9,120 bases of DNA from an uncultured Sphingomonadaceae bacterium (GCA_946480515.1 CAMLKX010000065.1:1-9120), one strand, 5' to 3'; positions 1 through 6,656 are shown, numbered from the stretch's first letter. Numbers and translations: made by a program. The notes: generated from the sequence alone by a model not told the origin.

Positions 1-1697
1 ACCGGATCAAGGCCGAGCAGCGTATCCTGGCGATCATTGGCAATCCGCCATATTGGCGCTTCCAGGGCGTCAGCACTCGCGAGGTGGTCGGGCCATTCGT
101 CGACGATCTCTGGGATGATCTGAAGGAGCCGGTGCGGCAGGCGGGCTGGGCCAATCAGCTTAATACGTTTCCGGAATTTTCCATCGCCTTCTGGCGCTGG
201 GCCCTCTGGAAATTGTTCGAAGCCGACAATGCACCACAGAAGGGTGTTATCGCCTTCATCACCAATCGCACATTCCTGGCCGGCAAACCCTACGCTGGTC
301 TGCGCAAGATGCTTCGCGAAAGATTCGACCGGATCGAAGTAATCGACCTGCGTGGCGACCTTCGCCGGGGGGAGCGGGCGGGCGTGCTGAATGACGAGGG
401 CGTGTTCAACATTCAGGTAGGCACGGCGATCACGCTGGCAATTGCGGACGGATCCAAGGCGGAAGGTGATCTGGCATCAGTCCTCTATAACGACGTTTGG
501 GAGCATGAGTTACGCAGGCGCGGCTCGAAGCTGGAATGGTTGGAGGAAGGGGCGAGCGAGGGGAAGCGCCCCAGCTCGGTTCTCATCAACCAAGACCTTC
601 TCGGAAGCTTCCGACCAAGAGCCTTCGAAGCACAAAGCTGGGCAAGCCTGGCAGAATGCTTTGATTTTCGATCGTCAGGAATGCAGTCCAAACGGGACAG
701 CTTCATTTATGCGATTTCGCAAGACACTCTTCTTTCGCGTATCGAACGGTTCAAGCGTGCAGCACCAGCCGAGGCTGCGGAGCTTTTCCATGATAGCCGC
801 GATCGAAAGTGGCCCGCTGCGCAAGCACATCCGATTGAACGAGCCCGGGCAATCCGAGCAGTTTATCGGCCGCTAGATCGGCGCTTCATTTACAATCATC
901 CGGCCTTTGGCGATTTCCTGCGGCCAGCGCTTCAAGGAGCATGGGGCCATTCGAACTCCGCCCTTTACGCCATGCCATTCGGCACAGGCAGCGGCCCAGC
1001 TGCCTGGTGCCATGCGTTGCTGCCTGACTATCACAGTTTTAGCGGACGGGGCGGTTACGCCTTTCCACTATACGACCATCGTCCGGGGCAGGGGCCAATC
1101 AACCTCAAGTCCGAGGTACTCGACGGCTTATCACTCGCCTACCATTTCCCCGTCGAGCCGCAGAACGTGTTCGACGCGATCCTGGCGCTGCTGTCGGCAA
1201 CGAGTTACACGCTGCGCTTTGCCGAAGACCTGGAAGATGTCTTTCCTCACATTCCTTTCCCGGCCAGCAAAGCAGTGTTCGATCGCGCCGCAACCGTGGG
1301 GAAGTCGATCCGGGAGATCGAAACGTTTGAGCGTCCGCCTGCCGCCTCCTTTCTGACCAACGCCATCACGCGGATCGAAACCACGCCGCGCGGCCGATTG
1401 CGCCTTATCGGGCCGGGCGATCGGAACGAAGGCGAGCTTGTTCTTTGCGATGACGGCAGCGGCAAGGTTAGTGGCATTCCCGCTGCCGTGTGGGAGTTTG
1501 CAGTTAGCGGCTATCGGATCCTGCAGAAATGGCTTGCCGGCCGCGAAGGGATTTCTGTGGATAACGCCTTCATCTCTGAATTTCGGGATATTACCGGAAG
1601 GATCAACGAACTTATCCACCTGTTCGACGAAGCCGACCTTGTCCTTCAGGATGCGTTGAATCATACCCTGACTCGCCGGGAACTTGGACTGGATTAG
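1..1697 (+). CDS. Adenine-specific DNA methyltransferase / Type ISP-like restriction-modification enzyme, C-terminal part (5' end outside window)
   Basis: The reading frame is open from base 3, with no start needed inside the window, and ends with TAG at 1695-1697, giving 564 visible codons. The peptide IIGNPPYW (bases 33-56) contains the NPPY motif IV of N6-adenine methyltransferases. The next ~120 residues match the post-motif core of Eco57I/Type ISP enzymes (FITNRTFL, then IDLRGDLRRGE, then DEGVFNIQVGTAI). Around bases 860-900 the peptide YRPLDRRFIYNHPAF matches the conserved YRPFDxR block that opens the specificity domain of Type ISP proteins. Known relatives are ~1000-1600 residue single-chain enzymes with nuclease and helicase domains upstream, so those domains would lie left of the window; that is inference. 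The protein would methylate adenine in its own DNA and cut unmodified DNA. Bases 150-240 and 660-760 look less GC-rich than the neighbours, fitting a transferred defence gene. The far C-terminal ~180 residues show no motif I can name. Confidence 0.85.
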   Translation, partial: RIKAEQRILAIIGNPPYWRFQGVSTREVVGPFVDDLWDDLKEPVRQAGWANQLNTFPEFSIAFWRWALWKLFEADNAPQKGVIAFITNRTFLAGKPYAGLRKMLRERFDRIEVIDLRGDLRRGERAGVLNDEGVFNIQVGTAITLAIADGSKAEGDLASVLYNDVWEHELRRRGSKLEWLEEGASEGKRPSSVLINQDLLGSFRPRAFEAQSWASLAECFDFRSSGMQSKRDSFIYAISQDTLLSRIERFKRAAPAEAAELFHDSRDRKWPAAQAHPIERARAIRAVYRPLDRRFIYNHPAFGDFLRPALQGAWGHSNSALYAMPFGTGSGPAAWCHALLPDYHSFSGRGGYAFPLYDHRPGQGPINLKSEVLDGLSLAYHFPVEPQNVFDAILALLSATSYTLRFAEDLEDVFPHIPFPASKAVFDRAATVGKSIREIETFERPPAASFLTNAITRIETTPRGRLRLIGPGDRNEGELVLCDDGSGKVSGIPAAVWEFAVSGYRILQKWLAGREGISVDNAFISEFRDITGRINELIHLFDEADLVLQDALNHTLTRRELGLD

Positions 1698-1718
1698 GTT
1701 CACCGGCCGAGAGTGCCG

Positions 1719-2006
1719 ATGAGCGATCCTGACCTGTTCGGAAACACCCCGCCGCAAGCCGACCTGTTCGCCGATCATCGGCCGGCGCCACGCAAGGTCA
1801 TGGATTTCCAGGCTGAAGCACGGCGGCGGCTGGAGCGCCTGTTGGCGGAGGCGAAGGCGGCTGAGCACATGCCGTGGGCAAAACGCGACCTCGAGAAATG
1901 GCAGATCCTCTTCCCGCAAATGGCCGGATGGCTGCCTGAGGACGAAGCAAACCAGTTGTGCTTCGAATTCGCCCAAGAAATAGAGCGCCTGCAAAAAGCG
2001 GCGTGA
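1719..2006 (+). CDS. Small conserved alphaproteobacterial protein with QADLF motif (95 aa)
   Basis: The ATG at 1719 is preferred over the GTG at 1713 because the protein then begins MSDPDLFG, as I recall for homologues in alphaproteobacteria; a weak purine stretch (GAGAG) lies upstream. The stop is TGA at 2004-2006. The first ~28 residues are proline-rich and probably disordered, with two DLF tripeptides (residues 5-7 and 15-17), the second within QADLF. Residues 30-95 look helical and contain MPWAKRDLEK and LFPQMAGWLPEDE, the conserved core of this uncharacterised family. There is no signal peptide or membrane segment, so it should be cytoplasmic. It starts 21 bases after the methyltransferase stop, so co-transcription is likely. 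I know relatives away from restriction genes, so the linkage may be accidental. No function is established; QADLF resembles a sliding-clamp binding peptide, which is inference. Confidence 0.8.
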   Translation: MSDPDLFGNTPPQADLFADHRPAPRKVMDFQAEARRRLERLLAEAKAAEHMPWAKRDLEKWQILFPQMAGWLPEDEANQLCFEFAQEIERLQKAA

Positions 2007-2027
2007 CAGCCCCCTTCGCCTGCATCT

Positions 2028-2053
2028 GTCATTGCGAGTGGAGCGAAGCAATC
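2028..2053. repeat. CATTGCGAG...AGCGAAGCAATC interspersed element
   Basis: The bases read GTCATTGCGAGTGGAGCGAAGCAATC. The ends ATTGC (2031-2035) and GCAAT (2048-2052) are inverted copies, so the unit can fold into a short stem. I recall very similar sequences scattered between genes in Sphingomonadales genomes. Only one copy is in this window, so the dispersed nature cannot be shown from this sequence. Confidence 0.55.
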
Positions 2054-2078
2054 AAGTCGGTACCTGAACCCGAATCAT

Positions 2079-2190
2079 CCCCTCTCCTATAGGGGAGGGG
2101 AACGCGCGCAGCGCGAGGGGTGGGGGCAACAAGCGCCTCGACATTTATCAGCTCCCCACCCCAACCCCTCCCCTAAAGGAGAGGGGCTTC
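2079..2190. repeat. Compound GC-rich inverted repeat (REP/BIME-like)
   Basis: The left part, CCCCTCTCCTA TAGGGGAGGGG (2079-2100), is itself a near-perfect palindrome with one mismatch. It is followed by AGGGGTGGGGG (2116-2126). After a spacer, the right part contains CTCCCCACCCC (2152-2162) and CCCCTCCCCTAAAGGAGAGGGG (2165-2186), again a palindrome with one mismatch. The G-rich left blocks complement the C-rich right blocks, so the whole 110 bases could fold as one cruciform or as two small hairpins. Layout and sequence resemble bacterial REP/BIME elements. Its role here is unknown; transcript-end protection or termination is possible. Confidence 0.6.
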
Positions 2191-2390
2191 CGTTACAGTT
2201 CGAAACCTCTGTCCTACACGCCTGCTTCTGTGCTGAACCCGTGGCGATGAATGCGTCGCCGCGACTTGCAACCTGTTCAGTCCGCCATCCGGCTGGTTTG
2301 GGCGGGGCGAAAGGGAAGGGGACGTAGCGTGACTTTCGTGACCTTCCGCGCCTCCGGCCGCCGCTCGCGCGGAGCGAACCGTCAGCCTTC

Positions 2391-2416
2391 ATCCCCTCCC
2401 CTGAAGGGGAGGGGAT
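2391..2416. repeat. Perfect 12-bp palindrome at the 3' end of the EVE gene; second copy of the CCCCTCCCCT repeat
   Basis: ATCCCCTCCCCT (2391-2402) and AGGGGAGGGGAT (2405-2416) are exact inverted copies separated by two bases. Extended to 2393-2423, the unit is a second copy of 2165-2194: both read CCCCTCCCCT, an A-rich joint, a GGAG/GAGGGG block, then TTCCGTT. It begins 9 bases downstream of the EVE stop codon, so on the minus strand it would form a strong hairpin at that transcript's 3' end. No T-run follows on either strand, so it is not a standard intrinsic terminator. Confidence 0.7.
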
Positions 2417-2425
2417 TTCCGTTGG

Positions 2426-2824
2426 TCACGCGCCCGCCATCCTTAGAATTGTCCCCCATTCCTCCTCGCGGACCGGCGCGACCGACAGCCGCGACTGGCG
2501 GATCAGCTCCATCGCCGCCAGCGCCGGCTCGGCCTTGATCGCCTTGAGCTCGACCGGGCCGATCGGCCGCACCGGCTCAACCCTGACCGACACCCAGGCG
2601 GGATCCTTGGCGTCGGGCTGGGCCTCGCGGGTGATGCGCATGATCCCGACCACCGCCTTCTGGTCCATCGAATGGTAGAAGAAGGCCTCGTCGCCGACCC
2701 TCATCGCCCGCAGATTGATCCGCGCGGTCGGATTGCGGACGCCGTCCCACTCGGTTCCGCCATCGCGCACCAGATCATTCCAGCCATAGCTGCTTGGTTC
2801 CGATTTCATCAGCCAATAGGCCAT
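2426..2824 (-). CDS. EVE domain-containing protein (132 aa)
   Basis: The frame starts with ATG at 2824 and ends with TGA at 2428-2426. AAGGAG (minus strand, 2838-2833) sits 8 bases upstream of the ATG and fixes the start. The protein opens MAYWLMKSEPSSYGW and continues with GVRNPTARINLRAMRVGDEAFFYHS and VVGIMRIT, the conserved blocks of stand-alone bacterial EVE proteins (THYN1-like). Family members of about 130-150 residues are one PUA-like barrel covering the whole chain, so this one is full length. EVE domains of the PUA superfamily bind modified bases such as 5-methylcytosine derivatives in nucleic acid; the role of the bacterial stand-alone form is not settled. It is cytoplasmic, with no signal peptide. 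It lies divergent to the hydrolase gene at 3101 and points towards the restriction gene, but the repeat cluster between them argues against a joint transcript. Confidence 0.93.
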   Translation of the reverse strand: MAYWLMKSEPSSYGWNDLVRDGGTEWDGVRNPTARINLRAMRVGDEAFFYHSMDQKAVVGIMRITREAQPDAKDPAWVSVRVEPVRPIGPVELKAIKAEPALAAMELIRQSRLSVAPVREEEWGTILRMAGA

Positions 2825-2942
2825 TCGCGCCGCTCCTTCGCCCCTCTGCTAGATAGAGGGAGACCGTTCCTGCAAGCCCGAGCGACTAATCAAAAACGAT
2901 CCGCAGCTTATCCCGCTGAGCCAACGATCCATCGATCAACGG

Positions 2943-2970
2943 TTGTCGACATCCGGATTATCCCTATGTT
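2943..2970 (+). promoter_or_regulatory. Possible sigma-70-like promoter for the cell wall hydrolase gene
   Basis: TTGTCG (2943-2948) and TATGTT (2965-2970) are spaced by 16 bases and point towards the hydrolase gene, whose proposed start is 130 bases downstream. The stretch between the EVE and hydrolase starts (2825-3100) has no gene that I can support and must contain both divergent promoters. No equally good pair was seen for the EVE side. This rests on matching a loose consensus only. Confidence 0.3.
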
Positions 2971-3100
2971 GCACCGCAGCAAGAGCGAGAGAGCCTGCAG
3001 CGCATAGCGCCGGGCTCCAGGGCAAGACGGATGCATCGGACCGTTGGACGGCACAAACTGCCGCCTTCGCGACGTGCAGCCGCCAAAGACAGAGAGAAGA

Positions 3101-3721
3101 TTGAAGCGTTTCTATGCAAACGGCGGCATGTCCGCCGCCGCGGGGTGGGTTTTTGCGCTTTGCGCGACCAGTGCGATGGCTCAGCCGGTCGGGGTTGCCG
3201 CGCCGCAGCTGGTTCCGGCAGTGGTGAACCAGGCGATTGGGCCGGCTTCGGCTCCCGCGACATCGAGTGCGCCGCAGGTCACGAGCACTGTTTCGACCAT
3301 GTCATTGACTGAACTGGTGCGTGCCTACAGCATCGAGGCGCCGTTGACGGAAGAGCTGAACTGCCTCGCCACCGCGGTCTATTTTGAGGCCAAGGGTGAG
3401 CCGCTAGAAGGCCAGCTTGCAGTCGCAGAGGTGGTGCAAAACCGCGCTACGTCCGGACGCTATCCAACCAGTCTTTGCGCCGTGGTCAAGCAGAAGGCCC
3501 AGTTCTCCTTCGTTCGCGCCGGCCAGTTTCCGCGGATCAACGCGAATTGCCCATATTGGAAGAAGGCGCAGGCGGTTGCCCGCATCTCCCTCGGCAAGGT
3601 GGCAACGACGGACCTCAGCCGTGACGTGCTGTGGTATCACGCCGACTATGTCGCGCCGTCCTGGGGTCGCCGCTTGAGCCGGGTTGAGAAGATCGGCGCG
3701 CACATCTTTTATCGGGCGTAG
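3101..3721 (+). CDS. Secreted SleB-type cell wall hydrolase (Hydrolase_2 family, ~206 aa)
   Basis: I choose the TTG at 3101. It follows a purine-rich AGAGAGAAGA stretch and gives a normal Sec signal peptide: a basic start (MKRFYANGG), a hydrophobic stretch (residues 10-25) and an AMA cleavage site before Q28. The ATG at 3128 would lose the positive n-region; a TTG at 3044 only adds an unlikely extension. Residues 28-70 are an Ala/Pro/Ser/Val-rich linker. Residues 86-205 are the SleB domain: CLATAVYFEAKGEP with the expected catalytic Glu96, then VVQNR, QFSF (134-137) and WYHADYV (178-184). SleB-like enzymes cleave peptidoglycan glycan strands; in non-sporulating Gram-negatives they are periplasmic wall remodelling enzymes. 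Cys88, Cys126 and Cys150 could include a disulfide pair. The stop is TAG at 3719-3721. The family assignment is firm; the start is less so. Confidence 0.88.
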   Translation: MKRFYANGGMSAAAGWVFALCATSAMAQPVGVAAPQLVPAVVNQAIGPASAPATSSAPQVTSTVSTMSLTELVRAYSIEAPLTEELNCLATAVYFEAKGEPLEGQLAVAEVVQNRATSGRYPTSLCAVVKQKAQFSFVRAGQFPRINANCPYWKKAQAVARISLGKVATTDLSRDVLWYHADYVAPSWGRRLSRVEKIGAHIFYRA

Positions 3722-3724
3722 CGC

Positions 3725-3751
3725 CTGAGCGGAGTTTTATCCTCCGCTCAG
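3725..3751 (+). terminator. Hairpin just after the cell wall hydrolase gene
   Basis: CTGAGCGGAG (3725-3734) and CTCCGCTCAG (3742-3751) are perfect 10-base inverted copies around a 7-base loop, TTTTATC. It starts 3 bases after the stop codon. No T-run follows, so it may end transcription weakly or protect the 3' end of the mRNA rather than act as a classic intrinsic terminator. Confidence 0.5.
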
Positions 3752-3790
3752 CGCTCCCGCGAGTCGCTTCGTCGTTAATTCGCTGATCAG

Positions 3791-3807
3791 GGATTCGCAT
3801 CGAATCC
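3791..3807. promoter_or_regulatory. GGATTCG-CAT-CGAATCC palindrome upstream of the response regulator
   Basis: GGATTCG (3791-3797) and CGAATCC (3801-3807) are perfect 7-base inverted copies around CAT, 57 bases before the regulator start. Such a dyad could be an operator for a dimeric regulator. It could instead be a second terminator for the hydrolase gene, because ATTTT follows directly. The sequence alone does not decide between these. Confidence 0.35.
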
Positions 3808-3863
3808 ATTTTGGGCGAGCATGCTCTTGGAACCGAACGGAAATTACGGTTTGGAGGGCCGGG

Positions 3864-4370
3864 GTGCTGAAGATCCTGATCGTCGAGGACGACACTCAGC
3901 TCGCCACCACCTTGAAATATCTGATCGAGGATAATCCGCGCTACCGCGTGGTGGGGATCGAGCGGGACCTTGCCAGTGCAGTCGCTGCCGCGGAGGAGCA
4001 TGACCCGCACCTGGCGCTAGTGGATTTGCATCTCGCCAACGGGTCGACAGGATTCTCTGTTGCCGTGCGGCTGAATGACCTCACCATTCCCTGCCTGTTC
4101 GTCAGCGGCAAGGCGCCGAGCTTTCCCATGCCGGACCTGGCGCTTGGCTGCTTGATGAAGCCGTTCACCGGTGAGGATGTGCACCGCGCGCTGGCGATGG
4201 CCGAGGACATGATGCGCGGCCGCGAGACGCTCCGTCCCCGCACGCCGCCCAATCTCCAGATGTATGACGCGCCGGAGGCGAGCGCTCCGCGGGAGGCGTC
4301 CTCATTCGAGCCGGGCCGTCGTTCGCTGAAGACCATGCTCGGACAATGGATTACCGGCGCCGTTCACTAG
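3864..4370 (+). CDS. Single-domain (receiver-only) response regulator (168 aa)
   Basis: The start is GTG at 3864, preceded by GGAGGG (3853-3858) at a spacing of 5 bases; the stop is TAG at 4368-4370. Residues 1-115 are a CheY-like receiver: the acidic pair in ILIVEDD (Asp9, Asp10), the phosphoacceptor Asp54 in ALVDLHL, the switch Ser81 in FVSGK and Lys99 in LMKPF. All key residues are present, so it should be phosphorylated. The remaining ~50 residues are Pro/Arg/Ser-rich and contain no DNA-binding or enzymatic output domain. It therefore probably acts by protein contact or as a phosphate relay. No histidine kinase is visible nearby, so the partner is elsewhere. The gene stands alone: 142 bases follow the hydrolase gene and 114 bases precede the glycosyltransferase gene. 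The family call is firm; the pathway is unknown. Confidence 0.92.
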   Translation: MLKILIVEDDTQLATTLKYLIEDNPRYRVVGIERDLASAVAAAEEHDPHLALVDLHLANGSTGFSVAVRLNDLTIPCLFVSGKAPSFPMPDLALGCLMKPFTGEDVHRALAMAEDMMRGRETLRPRTPPNLQMYDAPEASAPREASSFEPGRRSLKTMLGQWITGAVH

Positions 4371-4399
4371 CGGCAGCGCTATAGTGTGACGGGTCCAGC

Positions 4400-4413
4400 T
4401 GGCGCGAGCGCCA
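4400..4413. terminator. Short GC hairpin after the response regulator gene
   Basis: TGGCGC (4400-4405) and GCGCCA (4408-4413) are exact inverted copies with a two-base GA loop, 29 bases after the regulator stop. No T-run follows. A two-base loop is tight and GC-rich short palindromes are frequent by chance in such DNA, so its role as a terminator is only possible. Confidence 0.25.
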
Positions 4414-4484
4414 CCGCTCCGCATTCAATGGATTTACCAGTTTCGCAAGCAGCACGTTGAGCTAAGGTGCGGCAAAGGTCTGTG

Positions 4485-5297
4485 ATGTCGAAGCAAGTCG
4501 CTCAATTTCTGTGGGTCGGCCCCGGACTTTCGCCGCTTGAGCAAGTGTGCCTCCAGTCGTTCCTCAACGTCGGCTATGATGTTCACCTGTACAGCTACGC
4601 GAAGCTCGAGCGGGTGCCTGAGGGCGTCGTTGAGATGGACGCGCGGGAGATCATCGCCGAAGACGACGTCTTTCTCGGGCCGGGGGCGCGCGGCGGAAGT
4701 TACGCAAATTTCGCGGACCGATTCCGCTATTATCTATTGTTCAAGCGGGGCGGCTGGTGGTTTGACACCGACCATATCGCTCTGCGCGTGTTGCCGGAGC
4801 CGACCGAGCTTCGAATCGCCAGCCAGTGGGAGGGGCCAGCCGGCGAATATGCCACTCCCAGCGCGATGTGGTGCAGGCCGGGTGACCGGCACATGCAATG
4901 GCTCAAGACACGCTGTGATGAGATTCTCGCCCAAGGAGGCGAACGGGAGTACACTCGGATCGGTCCAATGCTGGTCAATGAGCTGGTCGACCAGTTCTCG
5001 CTCCGCGCGAACGTCGCTCCCTGGTGGGAATTCAACCCCTATCCCTATTATTTCATCGACCGGCTGGTCTATCGAACAAGCGGAGACTGGTTCATCGACA
5101 AGCTTCGCTTCGTCAGGCATCTCCTCCGTCAGCTGACCGACAGGGATTTTCGGGCAGCTTATCTCCGGTCCGGGTCTCGGGCGATCCATGTGTCCAACGA
5201 GATCTGGCGGGACAAGGGCCTCGACAAGGGCATCCTGTACCACCCCGGGTCGCTCTACGGGCAACTGCAGCGGAAGCATGGCTTCGTTCCCGCCTAG
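4485..5297 (+). CDS. DXD-motif glycosyltransferase, capsule/sugar-binding type (270 aa)
   Basis: The ATG at 4485 is chosen because AAAGG (4474-4478) lies 6 bases upstream; the GTG at 4467 has no such site. The stop is TAG at 5295-5297. The N-terminal block FLWVGPGLSPLEQVCLQSFL is followed by VHLYSY and the DA of MDAREII. Then comes FADRFRYYLLFKRGGWWFDTD, whose Asp94-x-Asp96 binds the metal and nucleotide-sugar. This order is that of the DXD glycosyltransferases related to eukaryotic alpha-1,4-galactosyltransferase and to bacterial capsule glycosyltransferases (Gly_transf_sug / Caps_synth type). The HVSNEIWR block near residue 232 suits the C-terminal part. No membrane helix is apparent, so it is cytoplasmic or peripheral. 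It should add one sugar to a growing surface polysaccharide; donor and acceptor cannot be told. It converges on the O-antigen ligase-like gene with 15 bases between stops. Confidence 0.88.
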   Translation: MSKQVAQFLWVGPGLSPLEQVCLQSFLNVGYDVHLYSYAKLERVPEGVVEMDAREIIAEDDVFLGPGARGGSYANFADRFRYYLLFKRGGWWFDTDHIALRVLPEPTELRIASQWEGPAGEYATPSAMWCRPGDRHMQWLKTRCDEILAQGGEREYTRIGPMLVNELVDQFSLRANVAPWWEFNPYPYYFIDRLVYRTSGDWFIDKLRFVRHLLRQLTDRDFRAAYLRSGSRAIHVSNEIWRDKGLDKGILYHPGSLYGQLQRKHGFVPA

Positions 5298-5312
5298 GTG
5301 GCGCGGGGCTCA

Positions 5313-6656
5313 CTAGACTGACGGACTAAGCTCCTTCGCCGGCCGGCTGAAGGCCGATGGGCCCGTGACCTGCCGCTCACGCCGGTCAGCGACCACCCGG
5401 GCGCGGAGCCCGACCAGCAGACCGGTGTTGATCGCGATCAGATAGTGGATGTGGAAGTACATGGTGACCCACTCAAAATACATGTGAGCGCTAAGCACGA
5501 TCAGCGACGCCGTAACCCCGACCAGCAACTCGCTGTCTTCGCTCGGCGCGGCGCGCAGGATCGCCCGGAAGCCAGTGGCGATGATCGTTGCGAAGAGCGC
5601 GATTAGGCCGAACAGTCCGAGCCACCCCAGTTCGGCATTCACCAGCAGATAGCTGTTGTGGACGGGCGACGAACGATTGCCCTCGAACCAGTTGACCCCC
5701 GCCCGTTCGGAGTAGCCCTCGACATTGGCGACAATCACATAGCGGTTTGCGCCAACTCCGAGCGGATGGTCGGCGATGATCATTCGAGCCGCATTGTTCA
5801 TGTTGTTACGCTCAAAGCTGCTCGAGGCGCGCATGTCGTCGGACCGGCGTTGAACGGCGGAATAGAGGACGGGGCCGGCAGCCAGCAGGACCAGAATCGC
5901 GGCGATCCCGAACGCGGCCTTTCGTCCCGAAAAATGATGCCAGGCGGACAGGACCAAAGTCAGCCCAAGACCGGCCGCGAGCAGGCCGATCGTTGCTCGC
6001 GATCCGCCGGTGAAGGCGATCAGCAGTCCGGCTGCGAATGCCAGTAGTCCCATCTTCGGCCGATATGCCGACAGCAGGAGGGCGAAGGCCGGATAAACAC
6101 CAAAGTGCGCCGCCATTCCGAGCAAGTTCTGGTGACCGAACCAGGCTCCGGCCTGCACGGCTCCGCCGGCATATTCCGAGGCGGCGATCCCAGCCTGCAT
6201 CACGATCCCCGCGACCATTCCGGCCAGGACAGAGACGGGGAAGCCGCTAACGGTCGCGCAGGCACGGAGCACCGCGACATACACAAGGATCGTCCGCAGG
6301 ACCTGCCAGGCGTAGAAGATCGCCGGCTCCTTGATCGGAGCAGCCACGGTGGAGACGATCATCGCGAGCACATAGACCGACAGCGCCAGCTTGATCGGTA
6401 GCGGAGTCGATGCGCGGCCGGTGGCGGCGATCACCGCGAGTGCGACCCCGTCCAGCAGGGAGATGTCCATGCCCTTCACCGTGCCCGGCCAGTAGGGCCA
6501 GGCAATTGGGGAGGCGGTGAGGTTGAGACCGCTGAGAAGGAACGGCAGAATTCCTATCGCGAAGCCAGCGAGCCGCAGATGCTTCGGGTTGTGCCGCAGA
6601 AACACCGCCATCACTGGCGTGATCATCAGGAGTCCGAGGAGGAAGATCCATTTCAC
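5313..6656 (-). CDS. O-antigen ligase / polymerase family membrane protein (447 aa)
   Basis: The start is GTG at 6656-6654 with only a weak purine stretch (AGAG) upstream; the stop lies at 5315-5313. The chain is mostly hydrophobic, with about ten or more membrane segments. It carries Wzy_C hallmarks: FGHQNLLGM (173-181), then FTGGSRATIGLL (215-226). A soluble loop follows with AARMIIADHPLGVGANRY (289-306) and PVHNSYLLVNAELGWLGLFGLI (331-352), including the conserved His333-Asn334. Proteins of this family sit in the inner membrane and join undecaprenyl-linked glycans, either polymerising repeat units (Wzy) or transferring glycan to lipid A core (WaaL). The two cannot be separated by sequence inspection. 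The gene lies 78 bases downstream of the GH74-like gene on the same strand and is probably the next cistron. The C-terminal ~30 residues are basic and cytoplasmic-looking. Confidence 0.9.
   Translation of the reverse strand: MKWIFLLGLLMITPVMAVFLRHNPKHLRLAGFAIGILPFLLSGLNLTASPIAWPYWPGTVKGMDISLLDGVALAVIAATGRASTPLPIKLALSVYVLAMIVSTVAAPIKEPAIFYAWQVLRTILVYVAVLRACATVSGFPVSVLAGMVAGIVMQAGIAASEYAGGAVQAGAWFGHQNLLGMAAHFGVYPAFALLLSAYRPKMGLLAFAAGLLIAFTGGSRATIGLLAAGLGLTLVLSAWHHFSGRKAAFGIAAILVLLAAGPVLYSAVQRRSDDMRASSSFERNNMNNAARMIIADHPLGVGANRYVIVANVEGYSERAGVNWFEGNRSSPVHNSYLLVNAELGWLGLFGLIALFATIIATGFRAILRAAPSEDSELLVGVTASLIVLSAHMYFEWVTMYFHIHYLIAINTGLLVGLRARVVADRRERQVTGPSAFSRPAKELSPSV

Larger units (their letters stand above)
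2007..2425. repeat. Gene-free repeat cluster between the small protein and EVE genes
   Basis: This stretch of about 420 bases has no credible gene. It holds a CATTGCGAG-type interspersed element (2028-2053), a compound inverted repeat built from CCCCTCCCC/GGGGAGGGG blocks (2079-2186) and a perfect palindrome (2391-2416). The middle part (2195-2390) carries no palindrome that I can define. It includes a GTGACTTTCGTGACC segment near 2328-2343 that could belong to another dispersed family. Open frames crossing it translate into low-complexity peptides such as SPSPLGEGLGWG, typical of spurious ORFs made by such repeats. It probably contains the 3' ends of both flanking transcripts, which converge here. 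Confidence 0.75.

Noticed and set aside
1131..2051. A 306-residue open frame on the minus strand
   Set aside because: It is antisense to the methyltransferase and small-protein genes, both of which have recognisable family motifs. Its translation shows no family-like pattern and it is a typical shadow frame in GC-rich DNA.
2087..2538. Open frames across the repeat cluster on both strands (2087-2392 minus, 2251-2538 plus)
   Set aside because: They translate the palindromic repeats into low-complexity Pro/Gly/Arg/Ser peptides, have no clear ribosome site, and the plus frame overlaps the EVE gene.
3031..3312. Plus-strand frame with ATG at 3031 overlapping the cell wall hydrolase
   Set aside because: It is another frame of the hydrolase gene start; its translation is Arg/Cys/Gly-rich and shows no signal peptide or domain.
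3791..3807. Resemblance to the T-arm of a tRNA (TTCG...CGAATCC)
   Set aside because: No acceptor, anticodon or D-arm can be folded around it, and the loop is not the 7-base T-loop.
3829..3852. GGAAC followed by CGGTTT upstream of the response regulator, resembling an EcfG stress-sigma promoter
   Set aside because: The spacing is 13 bases instead of the expected 16-17, and the -10 part would lie against the Shine-Dalgarno site.
5298..5312. Bidirectional terminator between the convergent glycosyltransferase and ligase genes
   Set aside because: The 15-base gap has no inverted repeat or T-run.
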